DNA from: Malania oleifera
Lineage: Eukaryota > Streptophyta > Magnoliopsida > Santalales > Ximeniaceae
Length of the DNA: 64,000 bases
Assembly (NCBI RefSeq): GCF_029873635.1
Contig: NC_080420.1
Location: 34,494,231 to 34,558,230 of the forward strand
Direction: 5' to 3'
Every line of letters starts with the position of its first letter. Position 1 is the stretch's first letter. The notes under the pieces are model-generated. The model did not search any database. It saw nothing but the letters and a program-made list of their open reading frames with translations, and was not told where the DNA came from. Positions 54,647 through 64,000 of this stretch are shown piece after piece. The translations under genes were made by a program, and so were the position numbers.

Positions 54647-56950
54647 GCCAATTTACTCATGGAGTAGCCAACTCTAATAGGAAGAAAGTGGGCAGTCTTT
54701 GTTAACCAGTCTACGACTACCTAGATAGCATCCGGACCATGAAGTAGTTACGACAATCCTGTAACGAAATCATTAGAAATATGTTCTCACTTCCACTCAG
54801 GAATGTGGAGTGACTGGTGCTCAGCTTTTACTTGCTGGCATATCAAACATTGCCCTACGTACTTAACTATCTCTTTCTTCATATTATTCCACCAAAAGGA
54901 TTCCCGAAGATCCCTATACATTTTAGTGCTTCCTGGGTGCACTGTATACAAGGATCGATGCGCCTCCTCCAAGATGGTTCTTTTAATTTCAGTATTTGTA
55001 GGTATGCACAGTTTAGTACCAAACCTCAAAGCACCATCATCTAAAATAGTAAAATCGGTTTCCTATCCACGTTGTTCTTTATCTCTGATCTTTAATAATT
55101 TTGTATCTTGCATCTGTGCGGTCTTAATTATCTCCAACAAAGTTGGCTGAAGAACCAAGCTAGCAATAAATGTTTGGTGATCTCCCTCTACCACCTCTAC
55201 CCCAAGCCTTTCCAAATCCATTCTGATCTGATGCTGCATCACCACTATTGACGTAGAGGTATTCCCCAATTTCCGACTCAAGGCATCAACTACTACATTT
55301 GCTTTCCCTGGGTGGTAATTGATGGTACAATCGTAATCTTTAATTAACTACAACCATCTCCTCTACCTCATATTCAACTCTTTCTGTGTGAAGAAATATT
55401 TCAAACTCTTATAATCTGTGAAGATCTCACATTTCCCACCATACAGATAATGCTTCCAGATCTTTAAGGCATGCACTACTACATCCAACTCTTTATCATG
55501 TGTCGGGTAGTTCTTTTCATATTCCTTGAGTTGCCAAGAAGTGTATGCCACAACCTTTCCTTGTTGCATCAATACATACTCAAGTCCTCTTAGAGACGCA
55601 TCACTATAGATCACATAATCTCCATCCCCTAATGGAATGGTCAAAACTGGTGCGGTGATGAGTTGCTCTTTCAACTCCTGAAAGCTTTACTTACATTCAT
55701 CGACCCACTCAAATTTCACATTTTTCCTCTTGAGCTATGTCAGAGGACCTGATAATCTAGAGAAACCCTCTATAAACCACCAATAGTATCCCGCTAGACC
55801 CAAGAAACCTCGAATCTCCTGAACATTACTTGGCCTCATTCAATTCACCACCGCTTCTATCTTGCTCGGATCTACTGAAATACCATTCCCGAAAATCACA
55901 TGTCCAAGGAACGTTACTTCCCTCAGTCTGAATTCACATTTCTTGAACTTAGCGTACAACTTCTTTTCTCTTAACACCTGTAGCACCATCCTTAGATGAT
56001 CTTCGTGCTCCTCAAAACTCTTTGAGTAGACCAGAATATCATCAATAAAAATAACAACAAACTGATTTAAATACTAGTGGAATACCCTATTCATTAGGTC
56101 CATAAACGCTGCCAGTGCATTGGTCAATCCGAAGGGCATGACCAAAAACTCATAATGGCCATACCTAGTTCAGAAAGCTATCTTCGGAACATCCTCTGCT
56201 TTAATTTTTTACTTGATGGTATCTAGACTGAAGATCAATCTTAGAGTAGACCCGAGTTCCCTGGAGCTGATCAAATAAATCATCAATACGGGGTAGAGGA
56301 TACTTTTTCTTTACTATCACTTTATTTATCTCTCTGTAGTCAATACAAATCCTCATCGTCCCATCTTTCTTCTTTACAAATAAAATTGGCACTCCCCAGG
56401 GCAACACACTAGGCTTGATAAATCCTTTATTTAATAATTCTTACAACTGATCTTTTAGTTCTTTCAATTCAGCTGGAACCATTCATAGGGTGTTTTAGAA
56501 ATCGATGCTGACCCTAGAAGTAAATTGATAGCAAACTCAATTTCACCATCTGGTGGTAAACCAGGTAACTTTTCTGTAAAAACATCTAAAAATTCCCTAA
56601 CTATTGGAATATCAGTAAGTTTCAATTCTCCATTTGACATTTCTTTTATACAAACTATGTACCCTTAGCAACAGTCCCAGAGTAATCTCCTTACTTGAAT
56701 AACTGACACCAACAGTGGTGAGGCGCGCACACAAGAATCCACGAAACTGAATTCCTGCTCTCTAAGAGGCCTAAATGTCACCTCTTTTTTATGACAATCA
56801 ATATTGGCATAGTTAGCTGCTAGCCAGTCCATACCCAGAATCATATCAAACCCCTGCATATCTAATACTATGAGATCAACTGGTAATACTCTTCCCTAAA
56901 TGTCCACTGGATAGTCTCTAAGCACCTTTTGACACCTCACTACTGACCCT
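53740..56950 (-). pseudogene. Gypsy pol relic (PR-RT-RH-IN)
   Basis: From the right: protease flank MQGFDMILGMDWLAANYANI (56859), RT ([20 protein letters not shown] at 56380, [14 protein letters not shown], then [20 protein letters not shown] at about 56030-56070 with both aspartates kept), RNase H ([20 protein letters not shown] at 55620, [18 protein letters not shown]), integrase zinc finger (HRSLYTVHPGSTKMYRDL with CLICQQVKAEH at 54830), integrase core (HSQIDGQTERTIQILEDMLR at 54480) and C-terminal domain (53742-54131). More than ten in-frame stops, and a TA microsatellite splits the integrase core. Confidence 0.88.
54596..54643. repeat. (TA)n microsatellite inside the gypsy integrase
   Basis: ATACATACATATATAT... 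of about 48 bp replaces coding sequence of the integrase core, a clear post-insertion expansion. Confidence 0.9.
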
Positions 56951-56978
56951 GTCGGTGTAGCCACTAACAACTCGGTGT

Positions 56979-58039
56979 CTAACAGCTGGGTTCTATCCCA
57001 CATAATTTGACGTACCCCATAGACACAAAAGAATGTGCGGTCTCTAAGTCAAATAAAACAACAACTTTATATAATAAAACAGTAATAGTACCTATCATGA
57101 CATTGCCCGCAGCCTCAGTGTCTCTCGGTGTCATCGCATAGACTCTCACCGAGACTGTGTTCCTTTGCTGGCCTCCTCGAGGTGCCTGGTTATTTCCCCG
57201 AAATGTTCTCAAAGATGGTGCGTTGATCAACGGCCCATGACATACCCGTGTAATGTGTCCCGGTCTCCCACATCGATAGCAGTTATTTCCTCACACATGG
57301 CATTCTCCTATATGCCTCTTGCCACAACTAGGGCAGATAGGACAAGTATGCCCAATTTGATTTCCACGGTTTCCCGAAACTTGCCTCTAACCTCCGCCGT
57401 TCCGATCTCCCCTCCATGGGCCTTAACTAGTACCTACTTGAAACCCAAGAGGCGTGGGCGTCTTTCTTTGGCTCAATATCCCAATACCATTTTGCCTACT
57501 CACCTCTGCTACATCAGATTTGTCAACTAACTTTGAAAAGTCCTGCTCCTTCAGAATTGCCACTTGTTCATAAATCTCTTGCTTTAAACCCCTCTTGAAC
57601 TTCGTCGCCTTCTTAGCCTCGTCTGGGACAATATATGGGGCAAAACACGATAGCTCAATAAATTTCGCCGCGTATTGCTAGAATATCATATGCCCTTGCG
57701 TCAAATTCAAGAATTCCTCTACCTTAGCTTCTCTAACAGTGGTAAGGAAATATCGGTTGAAGAACACCTCCTTGAACCGGCTCCAAGTCATGGCTACTGG
57801 TACAAGTCTCTATTCCTCTAACAACTTCATGACTGTCCATCACCTCTCAGCCTCACTCGTCAACTTATATGTAGCAAAGAGGACCCTTTGTTCATTAGTA
57901 TAGTGCAACAACGTCAATGTTTTTTCAACTTCCTGCATCCAATTTTCAGCAACTACAAGGTCGGCTCCCCCCTTAGAACGCCGGAGGATTCATTTCAGTG
58001 AACTATTGGATTATACAACCCTGATTAGCTAATTGGCAG
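56979..58039 (-). pseudogene. Gypsy gag C-terminal part and protease start
   Basis: Reads the retrotransposon gag core ([55 protein letters not shown]), then a Cys-rich region with a CCHC knuckle (CYRCGRPGHITRVCHGP at about 57235-57285), then the protease start VVVLFDLETAHSFVS, where the catalytic D-S-G has become D-L-E. The right end meets the solo LTR at 58040; the first residues of gag lie at 60526-60676. Confidence 0.85.
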
Positions 58040-59047
58040 TGTAACGCCCCGAACCCTTAAACCCGGGTCCGCTGCATTATACTTGATCATATCTTGATAA
58101 ATCATAATCCATAACATACGCAGCGGAAAACATAATCATAATCTCCATATAACATAACACCAGAGTTTACTAATTCTAACTATAATCCATAATAAATTAT
58201 CCATCACCTGCATTTGCATAAATCAACATAACTCCCAAAACATTTTAGTATATTCACAATCATTCCTTACTCAACAGCCTTAAAATATAAAGACATAAAA
58301 CATAAATTTTTACATTCCCCAAAACTAACATAGGAATATACCCTTTTCTTTTTCTATTTCCCAATAATGTTATAAAAACCTCGAGCTCTCAAAGCTCGAT
58401 CTCGAGGAAATCCTAAAAAAGATAAATAATCATATTCGGGTGACATTTGAAAATCGTTAACATAATTTCTGAAATCATTCCCTGAACCTAATCAAACACA
58501 TGCAAATGTTTAACCCACGATATTACCCGAGGATAGGAGTGATTACCCGCCCATACAAGTAGCGCCCCTCTGCTCTGATATTTAGGCAACCCAAAGGAGT
58601 TAAAGCATACCAGGGCACTCCACTTACTCAGTAAGCCCTCAAGTGATAAATTGATCTCGTACTCACACAATTCATACAAAAGTTTATCGGCGAAGGCCCT
58701 AAGGATAGGGAAATCTACCCGCCCATACAAGTAGGTTCCCTTTGCCCTAATACATTATGCGGCTAATGTCATATCTGTAGCTACTAGTGCATTCGTCTTA
58801 CTCAACAAGCCCTCAGGCGAAAGGTACGCCTCACTCAATAGTAACATGTTCTACGTACATACATACTTCTAATATCATAATACATCATTCTTTCTATCAT
58901 TATTCAATCATACACATCTGTTCATATTCATGGCTTAACATTGCATTGCATTTCACTTTAAGTGACTCTTTCCCATTTTACATTGTTCACATTTCACATT
59001 TCATTTCCATTTTATTCATTTCCCTTTTCATTTCATTTCATTTCATA

Positions 59048-59159
59048 CCCAGCATATTTCAGCTGTTTTATCCAGCATATTTCAGTTATTTACCCAGTAT
59101 ATTTTAGCTGTTTTACCCAACATATTTCAGTTGTTTACCCAACATATTTCAGCTGTTTA
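59048..59159. repeat. 22-23-bp tandem array, five units
   Basis: Unit CCCAACATATTTCAGCTGTT then TA, with AGTATATTT and TTAT variants. Inside the solo LTR. Confidence 0.9.
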
Positions 59160-60040
59160 CATGGTTGCATTAACACACACAAGCAACATAGTTCATTTAA
59201 TATTTTCATACTCAGTTCATTCCCTGTATATCATGCATCTCATACATATAATATATTTCCACACAACATTCCTATTTACTCATGCCACACAATTTAGTAG
59301 TAAAATTCATACATTGCTTGAAAATAAGCCAACCCACAATTAACATTCATATATTAGAAAAATACTTTTAATTTCTTGCATAATTATTCTGAAAAATATT
59401 TCGCTTCCATCAGTTCAATTTCACATATACGTATCTAATAAACAGTCTTAAATTCAGAAAAACATAATTTAAATGGTTGGCATTTTAAACCCATACTAAA
59501 AAATTTACACGTACATATAACACAATTTATTTTTCATTTAATTTATAAAATTCTAATTTAATATATATTTTTTCCCTTACCTGATTTCTTGCACTACGCC
59601 AACAGGGACCTCGAAAAGATGCCTGCGGCACTCACCCGGACCTTAAAATTAAATTCCTAATTCCATTAAATTAACCCTAAATAAAATACTATTTAAATAT
59701 TTTCTAGGGCCATAATTTTCAAATTAACAGTTATTCACGCAAATATAATCAATTTGTCAATTTTTCCAAATCCCACTATCGCTTTGGAGTGGGGCTTAGA
59801 AAACCCCAATAGGAAGTTTACCCACGCCAAAATGACGACAACCGTGATTAGGACCACGTGGTGGTGACCGATCGTCGATTTAACCACATATTTACAAAGA
59901 AATTAGGAATATAAGGAAAAATTACCTTTCCCCAAGAGCAGTGTCTAAGCCGTTCCCACGACAAATCTGCTCCAGTAGAAATATCGGCAATTGACCTAGG
60001 AATCCGACGGCACCTTCCGTTTCCCGATTCGCTGCAAATC

Positions 60041-60041
<1 letters not shown>

Positions 60042-60101
<60 letters not shown>
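60042..60101. repeat. (GA)n microsatellite
   Basis: About 60 bp of pure GA in the solo LTR. Its reading frames give serine-leucine or arginine-glutamate runs that are not proteins. Confidence 0.95.
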
Positions 60102-60525
60102 GGAGACTGTGGATGGACGCAAAGAGAAGCTGGCGCAGGAAGCAATTTGCAAAGAGGGGGGGTGAATCAGGCACTTGAGAGAAGAATTGGATTTCAAATT
60201 GAAATCTAATTCATTTAATTCTATCTTTATATTATTTTATATTATATATGTGTATATATATATACTTTTATTACTTTAACCATATATATATTCCATCCTT
60301 ATATATATATACCCATCATATAATTTACTTAATTAATTTATTTAAATAACATTTAATTAATTTATTAATTTAATTAATTAACTAATTAATAATTAGTCTA
60401 ATTTCATTTTATTTCATATATATATATATATTTTCTCATACTATTCCTTTCATTTGTTTATTTATTATTTTTATTATTATTATTTTCTAATTATTTTAAT
60501 CATTTTAATTTTTCAGGTCTTTACA

Positions 60526-60676
60526 GGCAGCCATGTTCTCTGTTGTTTCGGGTAATTTTTACCATCACTTGCTGTGCTACACTACGCAGTACCTGGTCAG
60601 AGTCACTGCCACCCATACTGGAAGGCCCTGCACCACTACTACCACTGACATGTGCATTGCTATTTCCAGGGTCCAT
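60526..60676 (-). pseudogene. Gypsy gag N-terminus
   Basis: ATG at 60676: [20 protein letters not shown], then [18 protein letters not shown]. Low-complexity start typical of Tekay gag; cut by the solo LTR after about 50 codons. Confidence 0.75.
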
Positions 60677-61040
60677 CTTGCAATAACCCGAGAATAATAT
60701 GAGAATCCTAACTTCATAATACAACTATTACATTAACACAAATAAGATATCCTCATACCACCGATCCACTAATTTAAGGCTCAATATTACCATTCGGAAA
60801 CAGAACCGACAATAGTTTACCATGGTTTTCCTGAAATCGTCACCCTAGGAAAATCACAGAAACCATCCCGAAGTTCCTGTCTCCAAACTACAAGGCAAAA
60901 CCCTAAATTCTCATATTAATCTCTTACATTGACTTTACCAAAATCCCAGTCCATCCTTTACCTATCCTTATCAAAATCCAATCCTGTACTCTGGTATTGT
61001 TTTTCGCTGTACGCTAAAGTCTACAGAACCTAACAAACTT

Positions 61041-61053
61041 GGCAGTGATACCA
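61041..61053 (-). other. Primer-binding site, gypsy element
   Basis: Minus-strand TGGTATCACTGCC, four bases after the 5' LTR end, two changes from the tRNA-Met site. Confidence 0.8.
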
Positions 61054-61057
61054 AACT

Positions 61058-61088
61058 TGTAACGACCCCAAAATTACTACCATTTTAT

Positions 61089-61149
<61 letters not shown>

Positions 61150-62445
61150 AAACAACATTACTCTAATACCTATAACAATATCCACTATATCATCTCAGAT
61201 CTCAAGTATTACCGAGGATATCTGTTCACAAAACATACCACCTATGCAGTGGAAAACATAAAAATACAATAACCTTATTTACAATACCATAGTTTCAGTA
61301 TTTCCCAAAACATATGTATACATCTCCCAAAATAAACAAAATGCCCTAAGGCATACCCAAAATACAACTTCCTACCCAAAAACTCACCCAGCAGCTAGGG
61401 CAATACAAAAGTCCCCTCTATCTTGGAGCACGCTCCGCACGCCTATTTGGATCACCAGAAATATTTGGAATTCTAGGGTGAGACACCTCTTAGTAAGACG
61501 GAATAAATTACAACCAGTGTGTAGCAAATGAGTTTTACTTGAATAACATAATTATTAAATCATCTAAAACTGCAATAGCATTTCAATGTAAAATATACCA
61601 TAACTCATACCATAGTTCCCGTTCTCTGTAAAACTATATACCTTTATTTATATAACTGTGAAAGCTTCTTTGGATGGATAATTGTATGCATGAATTAACC
61701 CCGCATGCTTGGGTCGTGTGGCTCGTGGGCGAGACTTAACTCTGGCTGGCCTACCAGGCTAAGTCAAACTAAAAACCTCTGAGTACAATTGGCCCCCTCA
61801 ACCTAGTCCCACCAGGGAGCTCCTCGTCTCTCCTCTGCAATTACTGTATATCATGATTTTGTAAAAGTTGTATATAATCATGGTTCTGAAAAAGCTGTAT
61901 ATAATGATTCTATAAAAGCTATATATCATGATTCTGTAAAAGCTGTATATAATGATTCTATAAAAGCTGTATATAATGATTCTATAAAAGTTGTATATCA
62001 TGGTTCTATAAAAGTTGTATATCATGGTTCTGTAAAAGCTATATAAAATTTTGTATTAAATTTCTGTACTATATCTAATATTTCTCATGCCACACAATTT
62101 AGAGAGAGAGAGAGAGAGAGTGAGTGAGGTTCGCAGCTTCCAGAGGAGAGAGAGAAAGAGGGTTTTGAATTTTTAAACAAAAAAATGACATGCAACCCTT
62201 ATATAGCATTCTGTCTCTGGCAAAAATTGTCGATGGTTTTCTTAGGCTCCTAGAAAACCATCGCCGATTTTGTCTTTAACCTTACCCAGTTTTCACCGTT
62301 ACCCTTTTACCTGACTACGGTAAAACGATATAACCGTCAATGATTTTCTTAACTCTTCAAAAAACTGTTAGCGATTTTCTCCTCACTAGACCATTTTCCT
62401 CTTTTCCTTATTTATTTTTAATATTAAATTTTGTGGGTCTCTACA
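61058..62445 (-). repeat. 5' LTR of the gypsy element
   Basis: 1,388 bp; plus-strand ends TGTAACGACCCC and GGGTCTCTACA. Includes a (TA)n tract at 61097-61147, the 24-bp array at 61845-62039 and CCGTCGATGG-type motifs at 62224-62350. Confidence 0.88.
61845..62039. repeat. 24-bp tandem array in the gypsy 5' LTR, eight units
   Basis: Eight units of TGTATATMATGRTTCTRTAA then AAGC (one of 27 bp). Followed in both LTRs by TATAAAATT and a conserved flank TTTCTGTACTATATCTAA. Confidence 0.92.
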
Positions 62446-63805
62446 AAACCATCGACAGGTGTTAGGTCTACGTTTTGATTAGAATCTTGCTTCTTTGGTT
62501 TGATTTTATGGTTGTTGGAGCGATCTTCATGCTCATTGGATTCTTCCTTATTTGGTGAGAGTGTAAGTCTATTGCATTGTTGGTGTGAAGTATCATGATT
62601 TGTAGGAGTTGCTGAGGTTTCTTTGTGGATGGAATTTATTGCCAGGAGAGCACCCCTAAACGGCTCTCCAGTGATTGGGGTGAGATTGGCGAGATTGGTG
62701 GCTGCAATGGAGGACTCATGTGCATTGCTAATTCCCTCCCGCAAAATTTTTCGGGGTTGGAGGCAAAGTTTGGTATGAAAATAATGATGTGTTGACTTAT
62801 ACATTGGCTTTGTAAAGAGATCGGCGACCTGGTGAGTGGTTGAGACGTGTTGAGTGATTAGCAGTCCACGTGCAACACATTTGCACACAAAATGATAATT
62901 CAACTCAATATGTTTGTTGCGAGGGTGGAAAATAGGATTAATGGTAATGTGAAGTGCACTAAGGTTGTCACAGTTAAGTATTGGAGGTTATGATAGTGTA
63001 ATTCGAAGGTCTTGGAGGACAAAGGTGATCCAGGTGAGTTCAACTGCTGTGTTGGCCATTGTACGATACTCAGCCTCCGTGCTTGGATGTGAAATGGTGT
63101 GTTGTTTCTTTGCACACCACAAGATGAGATTTCCTCCAAGGAATGTATAGTAGCCCATGGTTGAGCGTCTCATTGTAGGACATCCTGCCCAATTTGCATC
63201 GGAAAAAGCAACTAGATCAAGTGGAGTTTGTGAAGAAAAATGTAACCCCATTCCAATTGATCCTTTGACATGTCGTAGGATATGATGAACCATTTGTAAG
63301 TTTGTCAATGTGGGAGCATGCATGAATTGTGAGACATAATTAACACTAAAGGAAAGGTCAGGGTGAGTGAGTGTGAGGAATCGTAAAGCACCAACAAGAC
63401 CCCCATAGTAATTAGGGTCGTCTATGGGAGTGTCATTGGAAGTAAATTTAGTTTTAGCTTCAAGTGGTGTACTTGTGGGTTTACAATCCATCATATTGGA
63501 GCGTTCAAGGATAGTGAGGGCATAGTGTGATTGAGATAGATGAAGCCCATTGGGTGTTGGGGTGATTTCCATGCTAAGGAAGTGACGAATTGGCCCTAAT
63601 TCTTTCATTGCGAACTTGCTACTTAGAAGTTGAATGAAATTTGTAACAAGTGTTGGAGTAGATCCAGTGAGTAATATATCATCTACATAAAGAAGTAAAA
63701 TTAGTGAGTGAAAATCAGAGTGAAAAACAAATAGGGAAGGGTCAGCCAGGCTAAAAAAAAAAACCAAATTTAAGAAGAAATTGCGGAGACCAGGAAAATT
63801 TAATT
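62446..63805 (-). pseudogene. Copia RT/RNase H fragment
   Basis: Minus strand, Ty1/copia. RT C-terminal part ADPSLFVFHSDFHSLILLLY then VDDILLTGS (intact YVDD, about 63669-63692), KFAMKELGPIRHFLSMEI, RNase H (AFSDANWAGCPTMRRSTMGY, HPSTEAEYRTMANTAVELTW) and, after a frameshift near 62985, the C-terminus (TTHQVADLFTKPM, HHYFHTKLCLQP). Upstream RT sequence stops at about 63805. The gypsy element at 52075-62445 truncates its downstream side. Confidence 0.88.
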
Positions 63806-64000
63806 TATGAACATAATAAAGAATAAAGGAAAAAGGAAAAAGGAAAGGAAAGAGAAAGAAAAATAAGGGGAAAAGAAATTTAAAAAGGGACATTAGCAGG
63901 GACTCATCGACGAACCCATTGTCTTCATCAACGAACGTCCTTCTTGGTATCATCGACGAGTACACGTGTCTCGTTGATGAGGAGATACCGAGAGTAGAGA
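63806..64000. other. Right edge, unidentified LTR-like sequence
   Basis: A purine-rich stretch and then CATCGACGAAC, CATCAACGAAC, CATCGACGAG and CTCGTTGATGAG motifs at 63905-63985, the same type of TCGA-centred repeats found in LTRs elsewhere in the window. Probably another LTR that extends past the window. Confidence 0.45.

Larger units (their letters stand above)
58040..60525 (-). mobile_element. Solo LTR of a second gypsy family
   Basis: 2,486 bp with termini TGTAACGCCCC / GGTCTTTACA and exact duplication GGCAG (58035-58039, 60526-60530), inserted in the gag of the larger gypsy element. On the minus strand it starts TGTAAAGACCTG and ends GGGGCGTTACA, as in Tekay-type LTRs. It contains the 22-23-bp array at 59048-59159 and a (GA)n tract at 60042-60101. 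Confidence 0.88.
52075..62445 (-). mobile_element. Ty3/gypsy retrotransposon (Tekay-like), degenerate
   Basis: Minus orientation. The 5' LTR is 61058-62445; the primer site TGGTATCACTGCC is at 61041-61053; gag starts at 60676 and is split by a solo LTR (58040-60525); protease, RT, RNase H and integrase follow down to about 53740; the purine tract GCAAGGAGGGGAGAA (53411-53425) precedes the truncated 3' LTR (52075-53410). The pol order PR-RT-RH-IN identifies gypsy, and the C-terminal LVKILWRNHVVEEVSWD resembles the degenerate chromodomain region of Tekay/Del. Stops and frameshifts throughout. It was inserted in the copia fragment at 62446-63805. Confidence 0.87.

Noticed and set aside
57165-57530. 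121-codon plus-strand protein
   Set aside because: Antisense of the gypsy gag and zinc-knuckle region.
59848-60197. Two overlapping Ser-Leu-rich minus-strand proteins
   Set aside because: Again a (GA)n tract, inside a solo LTR.
61845-62039. CRISPR-like array
   Set aside because: The 24-bp units are contiguous without spacers, in a plant LTR; it is a plain tandem repeat.

Overview
The window is nuclear DNA from a flowering plant, most likely a woody or otherwise repeat-rich eudicot. It is AT-rich and packed with plant LTR retrotransposons (Ty1/copia including a SIRE-type element, Ty3/gypsy of Tekay type, a Cassandra TRIM), a LINE, and hAT- and Tourist-like DNA elements. I cannot name the species from sequence alone.

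One cellular protein gene is recognisable. It is a nine-exon gene on the minus strand (42148 down to 1740) for the archaeal-type D-aminoacyl-tRNA deacylase DTD2, called GEK1 in Arabidopsis. All eight introns are GT-AG, the phases fit, and the joined exons give 948 bp (315 codons plus stop) without interruption. The locus spans 40.4 kb, so only about 2.3% of it is coding. Three introns carry the bulk: intron 8 (10.0 kb; LINE, gag-only LTR element, hAT-like element), intron 7 (10.2 kb; four elements nested inside one another plus a MITE-like insert in an LTR) and intron 3 (15.5 kb; a copia with a Cassandra TRIM inside it, and a complete SIRE-type element). A tRNA-Val(UAC) gene lies 352 bp upstream of the DTD2 start on the same strand.

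From 42.6 to 64 kb the window is intergenic retrotransposon wreckage. It holds a minus-strand solo LTR (44207-46203), a copia 5' fragment, two opposed SIRE-like LTR fragments with a further solo LTR inside, a degenerate minus-strand gypsy element (52075-62445) with a solo LTR inside its gag, and the RT/RNase H end of another copia element at the right edge.

Every complete element was delimited by reading its termini and target-site duplications directly. No retroelement has an intact coding set: all show stops, frameshifts or lost catalytic residues. Most interesting are the expanded but apparently intact DTD2 gene, the five-level nest in intron 7, the 5S-rRNA-bearing Cassandra, two copia copies sharing one internal deletion (a trans-mobilised defective subfamily), a gag-protease-only LTR family, inverted Tourist-like copies bracketing a 53-bp exon, and palindromic TCGA-centred motif arrays in LTRs of several unrelated families.
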